This document shows, in pieces, positions 27,625 through 37,419 of a DNA stretch of 64,000 nt. The notes under the pieces were generated by a model that had not been told where the DNA came from, ran no database searches, and saw only the letters and a program-made list of their open reading frames with translations. Position 1 is the first letter of the stretch. The number at the start of each line of letters is the position of its first letter. Source of the DNA: Exiguobacterium sp. AM39-5BH (GTDB lineage: Bacteria; Bacillota; Bacilli; Exiguobacteriales; Exiguobacteriaceae); contig NZ_QSGS01000008.1 of assembly GCF_003467445.1 (NCBI RefSeq), positions 43,089 through 107,088 on the forward strand, read 5' to 3'. The position numbers were made by a program, and so were the translations under genes.

Positions 27625-29008
27625 ATATGTCTTTGTCCGGCAAGAGCGGCAATGTGAGCGTGACGGTCGTTCCGTTGCCAACTTCTGAAGTGAAGTGCAT
27701 CGAGCCGCCGTGGCGTTCCATGATGTGTTTGGCGATGGCGAGGCCGAGCCCGGTCCCGCCATCTTCGCGTGTGCGTGACTTATTGACACGGTAAAATCGC
27801 TTCGTCAATTGATCGAGATCCTCTTTCGGGATCCCCCGACCTTCGTCCCGAATCTCGGTGACGGCATTGTCGGCGGTCGCATATGTCTTCACATGGATCG
27901 ATTTCCCGGCTTCGGTGTAGCGAAGGGCGTTGTCGAGCAAGTTTCCAACGACTTGCTCGAGCCGGTCGTGGTCCCCAAGAATGATCAAGTCGAAATCGAG
28001 GTCCGTCTCGATCGTGACGCCTTTCGCCCCGGCAATCGGCTCGAAACGGTACAGCACATCTTCGAGCACTTGCGAATAGACGACCGGTTCTTTCGTCATC
28101 GGATATGAGTCGCGTTCGAGTTGGGCCAAGTCGAGCAAGTCGTTGACGAGCCGTTGCAAGCGCTCTGTCTCATTCTCGATGATTTCGTAATATTGGTTTT
28201 TCGTTTTCTCGTCGAGCGACGGGTCTTGGAGCATTTCCGTATAGCCCCGAATATATGACAACGGTGTCCGCAATTCATGACTGACGTTCGCCAAAAATTC
28301 TTTCCGTTGCTCTTCGACGAGACCGAGTGACTCGGCCATCCGGTTCAGCGTCTCGGCGAGCTCGCCAATTTCATCATCGTAATAAATTGGGATACGGTGC
28401 GAGAAGTCGCCTTTGGCATATACTTGCGAGGCTCGCTTCATTTGTATGAGTGGCTGAATGATCGTATCGATAATTTGCGTCCCGAAGATGAGCAAGTTCA
28501 CGATCATCAAGATGAGCAAGAACGTGATCATAAGCCGAATCGGTTGGAACGGCTCACTGATTTTACTTAACTCCATATATAGGATGAGCGCATTATCGAG
28601 CTCGCCGTCCCGGATGAGCGGGAAGGCGGACATCAGGATATCCACATCCTCGGTCGGGTGTTTACGGGTGACGGAGATCGCGTAGCCGTCTTGCAGTTTG
28701 GCGAGGTCTTGTTCCCGTAAAAACGTCTTGCCTGAGCCGAGACTGTCTTCCCTGACCGACGAGAGGAACACTTTCGTCTCGGTCAGTTCGTTCGTGTACG
28801 TCATACTGTCCGAAAACGCGTCAGAGAAGCCGTCCGCCTTGTAGATGGTGACGAGCTTCTCTCCGCGGTTGATGAGCAGTTCTTCCTGCGTCTGAATATA
28901 GAACTTGTCGTACAAGTAAAACGTCATGATGATGAACACGAACGCGGAGAAGAGGCTAGCGGTCCAGATGGTGATCCAAATCCGCTTCCGGATCGTGTAT
29001 TGCTTCAT
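27623..29008 (-). CDS. Sensor histidine kinase
   Basis: The 461-residue membrane kinase has TM1 (about 12-32), an extracytoplasmic sensor region (about 33-155), TM2 (ITFLLILMIVNLLIFG, about 160-176) and HAMP (about 185-235). The H-box is NVSHELRTPLSYIRGY (phosphorylated His near residue 245), followed by an HATPase with DNALRYT, DEGRGIP and GTGLGLAI. It overlaps the response regulator gene by 4 bases. The architecture is like ResE/PhoR-type kinases, but the signal cannot be inferred. The C-terminus is next to a terminator for the converging gene. Confidence 0.92.
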   Translation of the reverse strand: MKQYTIRKRIWITIWTASLFSAFVFIIMTFYLYDKFYIQTQEELLINRGEKLVTIYKADGFSDAFSDSMTYTNELTETKVFLSSVREDSLGSGKTFLREQDLAKLQDGYAISVTRKHPTEDVDILMSAFPLIRDGELDNALILYMELSKISEPFQPIRLMITFLLILMIVNLLIFGTQIIDTIIQPLIQMKRASQVYAKGDFSHRIPIYYDDEIGELAETLNRMAESLGLVEEQRKEFLANVSHELRTPLSYIRGYTEMLQDPSLDEKTKNQYYEIIENETERLQRLVNDLLDLAQLERDSYPMTKEPVVYSQVLEDVLYRFEPIAGAKGVTIETDLDFDLIILGDHDRLEQVVGNLLDNALRYTEAGKSIHVKTYATADNAVTEIRDEGRGIPKEDLDQLTKRFYRVNKSRTREDGGTGLGLAIAKHIMERHGGSMHFTSEVGNGTTVTLTLPLLPDKDI

Positions 29009-29694
29009 ACGGTCGCCTCGAACTTGTAGCCGATCCCCCAGACTGTTTGAATGTAGCCACCTGCTTCACCGAGCTTGAGGCGAAGCGTCTTGATATGCGT
29101 GTCGACCGTCCGAAGGTTACCGTGGTATTCGGTGCCCCAAATTTGATCGAGCAACTGTTCACGTGAGAAGACTTTCTCTTCATTCGTGATGAACAAGTAG
29201 AGCAAATCGAACTCTTTGCGGGTCAAGTTGACCGTTTTGCCTTTCACGCTGACCGCACGGCCATCGATATCGATGGACAAGACTCCGGTATCGAACGTCG
29301 CTTCTTGTTCTTTCGAGAAGTTATGCGTCCGACGAAGCGTTGCTTCGATGCGGGCAAGCAGCTCGCGCGGACTGAACGGCTTCGTGATATAGTCATCCGC
29401 GCCGATCTTCAAGCCATGGATGCGATCGAGTTCTTCTGACCGGGCCGTGAGCATGATAATCGGGACGTTCGAGAACTCGCGGATGCGCATGCACGCCGTG
29501 AGGCCGTCGAGTTCAGGCATCATCACGTCGAGCAGGACGAGGTGGAACGACTGTTCTTTCAATAAGTCGATTGCCTCGAGGCCGTTCGTGGCTGTGACGG
29601 TCTCATATCCTTCCTTCTCTAAATTCGAAACGAGTAAATCCCGCATTTGTTCTTCATCATCGGTCACTAAGACGCGAAACGTTGGTTCTGACAT
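29005..29694 (-). CDS. OmpR-family response regulator
   Basis: The 229-residue protein has a receiver domain with the phosphoacceptor Asp in LVLLDVMMPE (about residue 57), the acidic pair TDDEE, and the switch Thr/Lys in MLTA and ITKPF. A winged-helix output domain follows (TRKEFDLLYLF, RTVDTHIKTLRLKL, VWGIGYKFE). It pairs with the kinase downstream. Direct repeats of TCATACC with 11-base phase lie 50-68 bases upstream of its start and could be its own binding site. Confidence 0.93.
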   Translation of the reverse strand: MSEPTFRVLVTDDEEQMRDLLVSNLEKEGYETVTATNGLEAIDLLKEQSFHLVLLDVMMPELDGLTACMRIREFSNVPIIMLTARSEELDRIHGLKIGADDYITKPFSPRELLARIEATLRRTHNFSKEQEATFDTGVLSIDIDGRAVSVKGKTVNLTRKEFDLLYLFITNEEKVFSREQLLDQIWGTEYHGNLRTVDTHIKTLRLKLGEAGGYIQTVWGIGYKFEATV

Positions 29695-29743
29695 TGGGCA
29701 TTCTCCTTTACAAAACGGTTAACGAGGCTGTGTGATAATTCCC

Positions 29744-29761
29744 TCATACCTCTATCATACC
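29744..29761. promoter_or_regulatory. Direct repeat upstream of the two-component operon
   Basis: TCATACC occurs at 29744-29750 and 29755-29761, one helical turn apart. On the minus strand the repeat overlaps a TATGAT -10 candidate. OmpR-type regulators typically bind such 10-11-base direct repeats. Confidence 0.45.
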
Positions 29762-29834
29762 TATCTCTCCGAATTAGAACAGAAATATTCATTGCCGTAA
29801 AGTTGTCCTCATGAAATCCACACAAAAACGCCAC

Positions 29835-29866
29835 AAAAAAGCCAATTCTTTGTCAGAATTGGCTTA
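29835..29866 (-). terminator. Terminator of the GNAT gene
   Basis: GCCAATTCT (29841-29849) pairs with AGAATTGGC (29855-29863). Six T follow on the minus strand. Confidence 0.85.
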
Positions 29867-30433
29867 CGCTTCGAGCTGTGCTTCATACGTACGGTCGAAT
29901 TCAGGCGCATGAAGGGAGTGCAAGTAAAGTTGGAAACTCGACTTCGACACTTCATACAGCACGTATTCGACATCACCTTGATTGATTTCAGTTAGTAATT
30001 CATACCGAATTTCATTGGCGCAGAAAGCGTACGGCAATTTTTCCGCCGCCGCGATTGAACGCTCATTCGATTTTCGGATTTTCAGAAATACACTTTCAAT
30101 GTCAAGTTCGAAGAAAAGTTCAGAGAAAAACGCTTCTTTCGCGACTTGATTGTAACCTTTGCCGTGGTATGGTTTGCCAAGCCACGTCCCGAGGAATCCA
30201 TAGCCCGATTCCACATCGAACAAGCTGATTGTCCCGATCGGGGTACCAAACTCGTTCGTGATGGTACGTGAGATGATGTTTCCTTGCTCTTCTAGCTCGA
30301 TGATTTGCTTCGTGCTAAATAAAAACTCGTCAAAGTGGACCGTCTTTTGACGGACATATGGAAAGACATCTGGGTGTTGCATCAGTTCGAACAACTCCGC
30401 GCAGTCGGTAAGCTCACGAAATTTGAGCACCAA
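29864..30433 (-). CDS. GNAT family N-acetyltransferase
   Basis: The 189-residue protein has the acetyl-CoA fold of the RimJ/RimL-like group: FRELTDCAELFELMQHP, GTISLFDVESGYGFLGTWLG, and PYHGKGYNQVAKEAF as the acyl-CoA binding loop. The start is a TTG at 30433 (or the next codon, GTG) behind AGGAGGAGG; an ATG between is out of frame. The substrate is unknown. It has a 150-base leader region containing inverted repeats. Confidence 0.75.
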   Translation of the reverse strand: MVLKFRELTDCAELFELMQHPDVFPYVRQKTVHFDEFLFSTKQIIELEEQGNIISRTITNEFGTPIGTISLFDVESGYGFLGTWLGKPYHGKGYNQVAKEAFFSELFFELDIESVFLKIRKSNERSIAAAEKLPYAFCANEIRYELLTEINQGDVEYVLYEVSKSSFQLYLHSLHAPEFDRTYEAQLEA

Positions 30434-30525
30434 AACATTCCTCCTCCTATTTCAGACCGCTGAAGAATAGTTGTAACGAAAGCATACTTCTGGCTTCGTT
30501 GTTCGAACTTGCCTTGGCTGCTCCC

Positions 30526-30598
30526 TTTTATGAAGTTACAAGATTATTTTATAGAGTTTTTTTAAAAAAGCAAGTAAATAAAATGCAACTTCATAAAA
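30526..30598. repeat. Long-spaced perfect inverted repeat upstream of the GNAT gene
   Basis: TTTTATGAAGTT (30526-30537) and AACTTCATAAAA (30587-30598) are exact 12-base inverted repeats around 49 bases of very AT-rich DNA. That DNA itself contains TTTTTTTAAAAAA. The 198-base gap 30434-30631 otherwise holds the GNAT promoter region and no convincing gene. Confidence 0.5.
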
Positions 30599-30631
30599 AA
30601 ATAATAAGAGCGCTTTCACGACTGGTGTTAC

Positions 30632-31782
30632 TCACATCTCGTGATGCGTTTTTGAACGGCTCGTCGAGTAGACGATGTGGCCATTGACGATCGTCATAAT
30701 CGACTTCGACATGTAATCGAGCGGAAAGTGGCTCCATAAGACTAAGTCGGCATCCTTGCCGATTTCGAGCGAGCCGATGCGGTCGGCCACACCGAGCGAT
30801 TCGGCCGGATGAATGGTGATGGCGCGGAGGGCGACATCGACCGGGAGTCCTTCGCGGGCGGCAAGACCGGCACACAAATTCAAATATTGGACCGGCGTAT
30901 ACGGGTGGTCCGTCGTGATGGAGACGATCATATCGTGCTCATGTAGAATCCGGTACGTTTCCCACGTCTTGTTTTGGAGTTCGATTTTCGATTTCCGCGT
31001 GAACGTTGGTCCGACGGTGACGTGTTTGACGCCAAGTTCGCGCAACTTTTCGGCGACAAGATGCCCTTCCGTACAGTGCTCGATCCGATAATCGAGGTCG
31101 AACTCTTGCGCGAAGCGGACGACGGACAAGATATCGTCGGCACGGTGGGCGTGGACGCGAATCGGCATTTTGCGATCGAGTGCCAGTTGAATCATCTGGC
31201 TGCCGAATGTGCCGATCGTCTTCGTCGAATCAACGGTCCGGAACGCTTCACGCAACAACCCCATGATTCCCATCCGGGTCAACTCGCCGGATTTTCCCAT
31301 GCTGTGGACACGTTTCGGATTCTCGCCGAGCGCGAGCTTTAGACCAGCATAACGGCGGAGCACCATATCCTCGATGAAGCGGCCGTGGGTTTTAATAACG
31401 CTCGTCACGCCGCCGATGACGTTCATACTGCCCGGCATGACTTGAACGGCCGTCACACCGGCCATGAGCGCTTCGTGGAAACCTCGTCAAGTGGATAGAC
31501 GCCATCGATGGCCCGAGCGTGTGGGGTCATCGCCTCGACGGTCTCGTTGGCGTCGTTCCCGACAGAGCCTGTCCCTTCGTCATACAACCCGAGATGGGTG
31601 TGGGCGTCGATGAAACCAGGGAACAAGAAGTTGCCTTCGGCCTCGATGACCGTCTCTCCGTCGAGCGGCTCCAACAAGTCCGCCATCTCGACGATCTTAC
31701 CGTCTTTGACGCGAAGGTCCCCGTAAAAATGTGGTGCGGTGATTGGATAGATATGGGCGTTACGAATTAACAAATTACTCAC
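30632..31782 (-). pseudogene. Amidohydrolase family protein, frameshifted
   Basis: This metal-dependent hydrolase of the imidazolonepropionase/dihydroorotase-like class is 383 residues when repaired. The frame from 31782 has LFPGFIDAHTHLGLYDEG (HxH metal ligands). The frame to 30632 has IRVHAHRADD, YRIEHCTEGH, VSITTDHPYTP and a C-terminal KDADLVLWS strand. The switch is at 31482: one more G gives YPLDEGFHEALMAGVTAV. The start lies behind AAAGGAGC. It is near yfhF (13 bases) on the same strand, so co-transcription downstream of yfhF is likely. The substrate is not known. Confidence 0.82.
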
Positions 31783-31795
31783 GTGCTGGCTCCTT

Positions 31796-32704
31796 TCAAG
31801 TCAAGTGAAGTAGTTGTTTCAAGGCAGGTTCTAACGTTTCGTAGCGGAACCGGAAACCGTGGTTGAGTGCTTTCGTCGGAACGACTTTCGCCCCTTCGAG
31901 GACGATGACGCTCTTCTCTCCGAGCGCGAGCTTGAGGAGTGACGCCGGGGCGGGTGCAAAGTGGGGACGATGCATTAATCGGCCGAGCGTTTTACCGAAC
32001 TCGTCCATTGTGACGGGTGTCGGTGCCGTTCCGTTGACGGGTCCCTCGATCGTACTTGTCTCGAGGATATGGACGAACAAACGGACGAGGTCGTCTAAAT
32101 GAATCCATGGTACCCATTGCTTACCGGAGCCGAGTCGTCCACCGACACCAAACGTGTACGGCAACTTCATGAGCGGAAAGGCGCCGCCGTCATTCGATAA
32201 GACGACACCAGTCCGCATCGTGACGAGACGGATGCCCATATCTTGAACGGGTTTCGCTTCTTTCTCCCACAACACACAGACGTTGCCTAAAAAGTTGGTC
32301 CGGTCCGGGAGTGGGGTCGCTTCCGAATACGTGATCGATCGATTTTCACCGTATATGCCAATGGCGGACCCGCTGATGACGACGCTCGGTTTGCGTTTCA
32401 TATTTTTAATGATGCGAACGACTTCTTTCGTCCCATCGATCCGACTTTGAAGAATGGCTTGTTTTTGTTTATGCGTCCAACGCCCGTCGTTGATTGAGGC
32501 TCCTGCCAAGTGGATGATGGCATCGACGTCTTGGAGCTCAGACTCTGGATGACTGTCAGGAGTCATCCATTCAACGAAAGAGACTCCTCCTTGCCGCGGA
32601 CGTGGGTGGCGCGTCATGACGACGACTTGATGTCCAGCTTCAGCAAGCGCCCGAACAAGTGGGCGACCGATTAATCCGGTTCCTCCGGTTACTGCAATTT
32701 TCAT
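31796..32704 (-). CDS. yfhF: TIGR01777-family NAD-dependent epimerase-like protein (YfhF)
   Basis: From the ATG at 32704 (GGAGGGAG upstream) the protein has 302 residues and begins MKIAVTGGTGLIGRPLV, a Rossmann GxxGxxG. DAIIHLAGASI and a C-terminal DUF1731-type segment (HRPHFAPAPASLLKLALGE) follow, as in the YfhF/SulA group. The function is unknown. It is divergent from recX, the arrangement next to yfhG(recX) in B. subtilis. Confidence 0.88.
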   Translation of the reverse strand: MKIAVTGGTGLIGRPLVRALAEAGHQVVVMTRHPRPRQGGVSFVEWMTPDSHPESELQDVDAIIHLAGASINDGRWTHKQKQAILQSRIDGTKEVVRIIKNMKRKPSVVISGSAIGIYGENRSITYSEATPLPDRTNFLGNVCVLWEKEAKPVQDMGIRLVTMRTGVVLSNDGGAFPLMKLPYTFGVGGRLGSGKQWVPWIHLDDLVRLFVHILETSTIEGPVNGTAPTPVTMDEFGKTLGRLMHRPHFAPAPASLLKLALGEKSVIVLEGAKVVPTKALNHGFRFRYETLEPALKQLLHLT

Positions 32705-32862
32705 AAGTCTCCCTCCAGTATATTGAAGCGATTTCAAAGCGGGTATGAGTTCCATAAAGAAAGCGGGCCATTCGTATTGTGAATACCCTTTCTTCTAACT
32801 TATCAAAATTCCTGCACGAACGGGGGACGTGATATGTTAGAAGCAGGAAATGGAGGGATTTT

Positions 32863-33674
32863 GTGAAAATCGCCAAGTTTACGACTCAAAAGAAAAATCA
32901 AGACCGATTGAACGTCTTTGTGGACAAGGACGGGCGTGAAGAGTTCGCGTTTGCCATCGACCTCGACGTCTTCATCAAATATGGATTGACAAAAGGAATG
33001 GAACTCGATGACGATTTCGTCCGGGACGTCCTTCAAGCAGAGGAAGAACAAAAAGCGTACAAAGCGGCCTTGAACTATTTATCGTATCGGATGCGGGCCG
33101 TCTCAGAGGTGCGTGATTATCTCGTGAAGAAAGAAATAGATGAGGCTGCCATCAACGCGTCATTGAACGCTTGATTGAACAGCGCTATTTGAACGATGCG
33201 GAGTTCGCCAAAGCTTACACCCAGACAAAGTTCAATACGAGCCCGAGCGGTCCTGTCAAAATCAAACGAGAACTCGCTCAGCTTCAAATCGCTCCGGATC
33301 TTATCGAAGACGTCATCGCCGCCATCTCGCACGAAGATCAGCTTGAAAAGGCCGGAAAGTTCGTAAATAGGAAACAAATGGAAACAAATCGCCGTTCCGC
33401 CACAGAAGTGCAACAAAGAATTCAACAAACCCTGATGCAAAGGGGATTTTCGTTTGATATTATTTCAGAGGCGATTCTCACGTTTTGGGAAAACGAAGAC
33501 GAGGACGTTGAACTTTCAGCTTGTCTGACACAGGCTGAAAAACTGAATCGAAAGTTTAGCGGGTATGCCCCATATGAGCGGAAACAGCGGATGAAGATGC
33601 AGCTTCGTCGCAAAGGTTTTCCGTATGAGGTGATTGACCGGGCGTTAGAAAGACTCGCTGAACAAGAGTCGTAA
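32863..33674 (+). pseudogene. recX: RecA regulator RecX, frameshifted
   Basis: The GTG start at 32863 follows GGAGGG. The first frame has the N-terminal extension and RecX repeat 1 (ALNYLSYRMRAVSEVRDYL). The second frame has RLIEQRYLNDAEFAKAYTQ and the later three-helix repeats up to 33674. One added G near 33165 gives AINASLERLIEQRYLND and a 270-residue protein, normal for Bacillus-type RecX, which modulates RecA filaments. It is next to yfhF, as in B. subtilis. The frameshift is probably an assembly error. Confidence 0.88.
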
Positions 33675-33722
33675 CAGGAGATTCATTTACGGTAGGGGAA
33701 AATCTGAAAAGGTGGGTCTAAA

Positions 33723-35360
33723 TTGACGATTTTTGAATGGATTACGGCACTTACGCCGATTGCAGCAGTACTCATATTGTTGGTGATTATGCGTTTACCG
33801 GCATCGGTCGCGATGCCTTTATCCCTTGTGTTGACAGCTGGACTCGCGTTCTTCGTCTGGCAACTCGACGCGACGCGAATTATGGCGGCGACGTTACAAG
33901 GACTAGTGATTGCCGTTACGACGGTCTGGATTGTTTACGGTGCGATTGGCATGATGAACACGATGAAAGAAGGCGGCGGAATGAACGCGATCCGCGCAGG
34001 CTTTATTAACATCACGCCAGACCCTCGGATTCAAGTGCTCATTGTCGGTTGGTTGTTCGTTTCGTTCATCGAAGGTGCGTCTGGCTTCGGGACACCGGCC
34101 ACCGTTGCAGCTCCATTATTGATCGCACTCGGCTTCCCGCCAATTGCGGCCGTGGTCATCGCCTTGTCGGCTGACGTATCAGCCGTCACGTTCGGTGCGG
34201 TCGGGACGCCGGCTTTAATCGGGATTGGGAACGGACTGTCACTCGATGTGAATCGTCCCGAGACGATTGATTTTTTGACGACCGTCGTCTTGCAGACAGT
34301 GCTCATTGATATGTTCGTTGGATTGTTTATGCCCTTTATTTTGATTTTGATGCTCACTCGATTCTTCAGTAAAGAAAAATCAATCAAACCGGCGCTCGAA
34401 GTATTTCCGATCGCCATCGTCGCAGCACTCGTCTATAGTGTGCCAGCCTATATTTGGACGCTCATTCTCGGTTTTGAGTTCGGAGGTATGCTCGGGTCAT
34501 TGACCGGACTGGTTATTCTTGTTTTGATGGCACGTAAAGGCATTCTCATGCCGAAACGGATTTGGACGTTAGACGGTTATGCCGATGAAATTGATCAACC
34601 GCTAGAGAAACCAAGTATCGGTAAAGGGAAGAAGGAACTTCCACAGTGGAAGGCGTGGGCCCCTTACTTGATTTTAACAATTTTCCTCGTGTTGACGCGG
34701 ACCGTGCCGTTCTTGAACGAACTGACGCGCAGCGTTCGCATCGATTTGCCGAACATTTTGAGCGTCGAAGGCATCTCGACGTCGTGGGAACCGTTCTATT
34801 CACCAGGGTTCATGTTCATCTTGACGATGATCGCAACGTTCTTCCTCCACAACATGAGCTGGTCACAAGTGACTTCGGTGTTCAAAGCGACGACGCTCGG
34901 TGTCGTGGGGACGGCCATCACGCTCGCTGCTTCGGTGCCGATGGTCCGGATTTTCATTCATTCGGAAAACGGCGGGGCCGGACTCGCTTCCATGCCGGTC
35001 GAACTCGCAACGGCTGCGGCCGATACGTTCGGTGGCGTCTGGCCGCTCGTCGCACCGTGGATCGGGGCACTTGGAGCATTTGTTTCCGGGTCGGCCACGT
35101 TCTCAAACATGATGTTCTCGAGTTTGACGACGAACGTCGCCGAGTCGGTCGGAGTCAATGAGACGCTCGCCTTATCGATGCAGATGGCAGGGGCGAACGC
35201 CGGTAACATGATTTGTGTCTTGAACGTCGTCGCGGTCGCTTCGGTCGCGGGTCTTCTCGGAAAAGAAGGGACGATCATTCGTTACACGCTCATGCCGATG
35301 ATTTATTACGTGACAGCGACCGGCCTTGTCGGTTTGATACTCGCTACATTCTTCTTGTAA
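33723..35360 (+). CDS. lctP: L-lactate permease (LctP family)
   Basis: This 545-residue integral membrane symporter of the lactate permease family has 12 or more hydrophobic helices. Conserved stretches include [38 protein letters not shown] and [16 protein letters not shown]. The TTG start follows AGGTGG by seven bases. It lies 48 bases after recX without a visible terminator, so it may be read from recX or from a weak promoter in the gap. No lactate dehydrogenase gene is adjacent. Confidence 0.9.
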   Translation: MTIFEWITALTPIAAVLILLVIMRLPASVAMPLSLVLTAGLAFFVWQLDATRIMAATLQGLVIAVTTVWIVYGAIGMMNTMKEGGGMNAIRAGFINITPDPRIQVLIVGWLFVSFIEGASGFGTPATVAAPLLIALGFPPIAAVVIALSADVSAVTFGAVGTPALIGIGNGLSLDVNRPETIDFLTTVVLQTVLIDMFVGLFMPFILILMLTRFFSKEKSIKPALEVFPIAIVAALVYSVPAYIWTLILGFEFGGMLGSLTGLVILVLMARKGILMPKRIWTLDGYADEIDQPLEKPSIGKGKKELPQWKAWAPYLILTIFLVLTRTVPFLNELTRSVRIDLPNILSVEGISTSWEPFYSPGFMFILTMIATFFLHNMSWSQVTSVFKATTLGVVGTAITLAASVPMVRIFIHSENGGAGLASMPVELATAAADTFGGVWPLVAPWIGALGAFVSGSATFSNMMFSSLTTNVAESVGVNETLALSMQMAGANAGNMICVLNVVAVASVAGLLGKEGTIIRYTLMPMIYYVTATGLVGLILATFFL

Positions 35361-35389
35361 AAAGTTACAAATTATTTACGACAATAATA

Positions 35390-35419
35390 TTGACAATTTT
35401 CTGAACAGTCTGCTAAGGT
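35390..35419 (+). promoter_or_regulatory. Promoter of the leader ORF / ABC transporter operon
   Basis: A perfect -35 (TTGACA, 35390-35395) is followed after 18 bases by TAAGGT (35414-35419), preceded by a TG. Transcription would start near 35426, giving a leader of about 245 nt before the first ABC gene. Confidence 0.55.
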
Positions 35420-35458
35420 TTTAGTAGATTTTCAAACTAAGAACAGAGAGGAGCCAGC

Positions 35459-35530
35459 ATGATGAAGTACATCCCAACACTACAACGCACACACACAACA
35501 TCATATGGCTACTCGTATTTGACTGCTTAA
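35459..35530 (+). CDS. Putative 23-aa regulatory leader peptide upstream of the multidrug ABC genes
   Basis: ATG ATG follows GAGAGGAG at a good distance. The peptide starts MMKYIPTLQR and ends TSYGYSYLTA, polar with four Tyr and six Thr/Ser in its second half. Its first codons (GATGAAGTAC, 35461-35470) are exactly complementary to the 5' arm of the terminator downstream (35593-35602). Position and architecture match the BmrB leader peptide that controls bmrCD in B. subtilis by ribosome-mediated attenuation, although it is shorter. Its real translation is an inference. Confidence 0.7.
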   Translation: MMKYIPTLQRTHTTSYGYSYLTA

Positions 35531-35588
35531 GTTGGCAGCTGGATAGGGGTAGTGTCCTTTCCCTGCATGCAAAAGACTGAAGACTCAG

Positions 35589-35638
35589 AAGCGTACTTCA
35601 TCCGATTGGTTGCACAATCAGGTGACGTGCGCTTTTTT
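35589..35638 (+). terminator. Attenuator terminator in the bmrCD-like leader
   Basis: A three-part hairpin: AAGCGTAC (35589-35596) with GTGCGCTT (35627-35634), TCATC with GGTGA, and GATTG (35604-35608) with CAATC (35615-35619) around GTTGCA. It ends in T6. It sits between the leader ORF and the first ABC gene. Confidence 0.75.
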
Positions 35639-35672
35639 GCGTGCACGGAAAGGACGGAAGGGGGAATCAGTC

Positions 35673-37397
35673 ATGAAACTGATTAAACAATTGGATTGGT
35701 TTATTAAAAGACAGAAACGGACGTATATTTTCGCCATCATCTTGTTGATGATCACCGGGGTCGTCGATATGCTCCCACCGTGGATCATCGGACAGGCGAT
35801 TGATGCGATCCGTGAAGGCAGCTTGACGACAGAGCGACTCGTCCTCATCGTCGGGTCGTTGCTCAGCATCATGGTTTTATCGTACGTCATGTCATATTTG
35901 TGGATTGCGCGTCTGTTCGGGACGGCATTCCTGCTCGAGAAAAAATTACGGGCCCGTTTCTTCGGTCACTTGCTCCGGCAAACACCACGCTTCTATCAAC
36001 AGCACCGCACCGGAGATTTGATGGCGCTCGCGACGAACGATTTGAAAGCGGTCGAACGGACGGCCGGGTTCGGCGTCATGACGCTCGTCGACTCGTTCAA
36101 TATGACACTCATCGCCTTGACGATTATGGGGGTGTTCATCGATTGGAAGTTGACGCTCGCCGCACTCCTGCCGATGCCGCTCCTCGCCTGGTCGATGAAT
36201 AAGCTCGGCCGCCAAATCCATGCCCGCTTCACAGCGGCACAGGACGCGTTCGGTGTGATGAACGACCAAGTCGTCGAATCGATTTCAGGCCTCCGCGTCG
36301 TCCGCTCGTTCGTCCAAGAAGATGCGGATACGAAGAAGTTCGATACGATCACCGACGACGTGATGTCCAAAAACATGCACGTCGCCAAAATTGACGTCTT
36401 GTTCGAGCCGGTCATTAAACTGCTCGTCGGCTTGAGCTATTTGATCGGGTTGTCGTTCGGCACGTACCTCGTGTTCACGAACGACATCACGCTCGGTCAG
36501 CTCGTCTCGTTCAACATCTATCTCGGGATGCTCATTTGGCCCATGTATGCGTTCGGGGAACTGATTAACGTCGTGCAACGGGGGACGGCCAGCCTCGAAC
36601 GAATCGAGGCGACGATGAACGAGACACCGGACGTCGTCTCGACCGGCACGGTCGACATCGATGTACCGGAGAAAATCACGTTCAAATCCTTGTCGTTCCA
36701 ATATCCAGGAGCGACGCGCGCCTCACTCGAAGACATCGTCTTGCACGTGTCGCGTGGCGAGACGATCGGAATCGTCGGACCGACCGGGGCCGGAAAGACG
36801 ACGTTGTTGCGTCAATTGCTTCGGGAGTATCCGATTGACGACTCGTTACTCGTCAACGGTATCCCGATTCACGACATCAAACTCGAGACGGTACGCGGTT
36901 GGAGCGGTTACGTCTCGCAAGAACATTTGCTGTTCTCGAAAACGGTCCGTGACAATATCTTGTTCGGCTCAAATGATGCGACGGAACAAGACCTCGAGAC
37001 GGCGATTCGACTTGCGGCGTTCGATACCGATATCGAGCATTTAGAGAACGGTCTCGACACGGTCGTCGGGGAACAAGGGGTCATGCTCTCGGGTGGGCAG
37101 AAACAACGGCTCTCGATTGCCCGCGCGCTCTTGAAAGACCCAGAGATCCTCTTGCTAGACGATTCGCTGTCAGCGGTCGATGCCAAGACGGAAGCGCGCA
37201 TCATCGACTCGGTCCGGACGAGCCGGGCCGAACAGACGACGTTCATCGTCGCTCACCGCCTGTCCGCCGTCGCCCACGCAGACCAGATTCTTGTGCTGCA
37301 AGACGGTCGTGTGACGGAGCGGGGCACGCATGACCAACTGATGGAACGACACGGTTGGTATTATGAACAATACGTTCGACAAGGAGAGTCGGAGTAA
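35673..37397 (+). CDS. bmrC: Heterodimeric multidrug ABC exporter subunit (BmrC/YheI-like)
   Basis: The 574-residue half-transporter (ATG at 35673, AAGGGGG upstream) has six transmembrane segments, then the nucleotide-binding domain. Walker A is GPTGAGKTT, the signature is LSGGQKQR, and Walker B is LLLDDSLSAVD, where the catalytic Glu is replaced by Asp. That makes the non-hydrolysing site of a heterodimer, as in BmrC, LmrC or TM287. The H-loop is AHRLSAV. The partner gene follows after 22 bases. Expression is probably limited by the leader attenuator. Confidence 0.88.
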   Translation: MKLIKQLDWFIKRQKRTYIFAIILLMITGVVDMLPPWIIGQAIDAIREGSLTTERLVLIVGSLLSIMVLSYVMSYLWIARLFGTAFLLEKKLRARFFGHLLRQTPRFYQQHRTGDLMALATNDLKAVERTAGFGVMTLVDSFNMTLIALTIMGVFIDWKLTLAALLPMPLLAWSMNKLGRQIHARFTAAQDAFGVMNDQVVESISGLRVVRSFVQEDADTKKFDTITDDVMSKNMHVAKIDVLFEPVIKLLVGLSYLIGLSFGTYLVFTNDITLGQLVSFNIYLGMLIWPMYAFGELINVVQRGTASLERIEATMNETPDVVSTGTVDIDVPEKITFKSLSFQYPGATRASLEDIVLHVSRGETIGIVGPTGAGKTTLLRQLLREYPIDDSLLVNGIPIHDIKLETVRGWSGYVSQEHLLFSKTVRDNILFGSNDATEQDLETAIRLAAFDTDIEHLENGLDTVVGEQGVMLSGGQKQRLSIARALLKDPEILLLDDSLSAVDAKTEARIIDSVRTSRAEQTTFIVAHRLSAVAHADQILVLQDGRVTERGTHDQLMERHGWYYEQYVRQGESE

Positions 37398-37419
37398 TCC
37401 GGGAAAGGGGGAATCTCTC

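Noticed and set aside
30499..30687. 62-aa plus-strand ORF upstream of the GNAT gene
   Set aside because: No ribosome binding site; its 3' end runs into the amidohydrolase gene on the other strand and its 5' part is the AT-rich inverted repeat.
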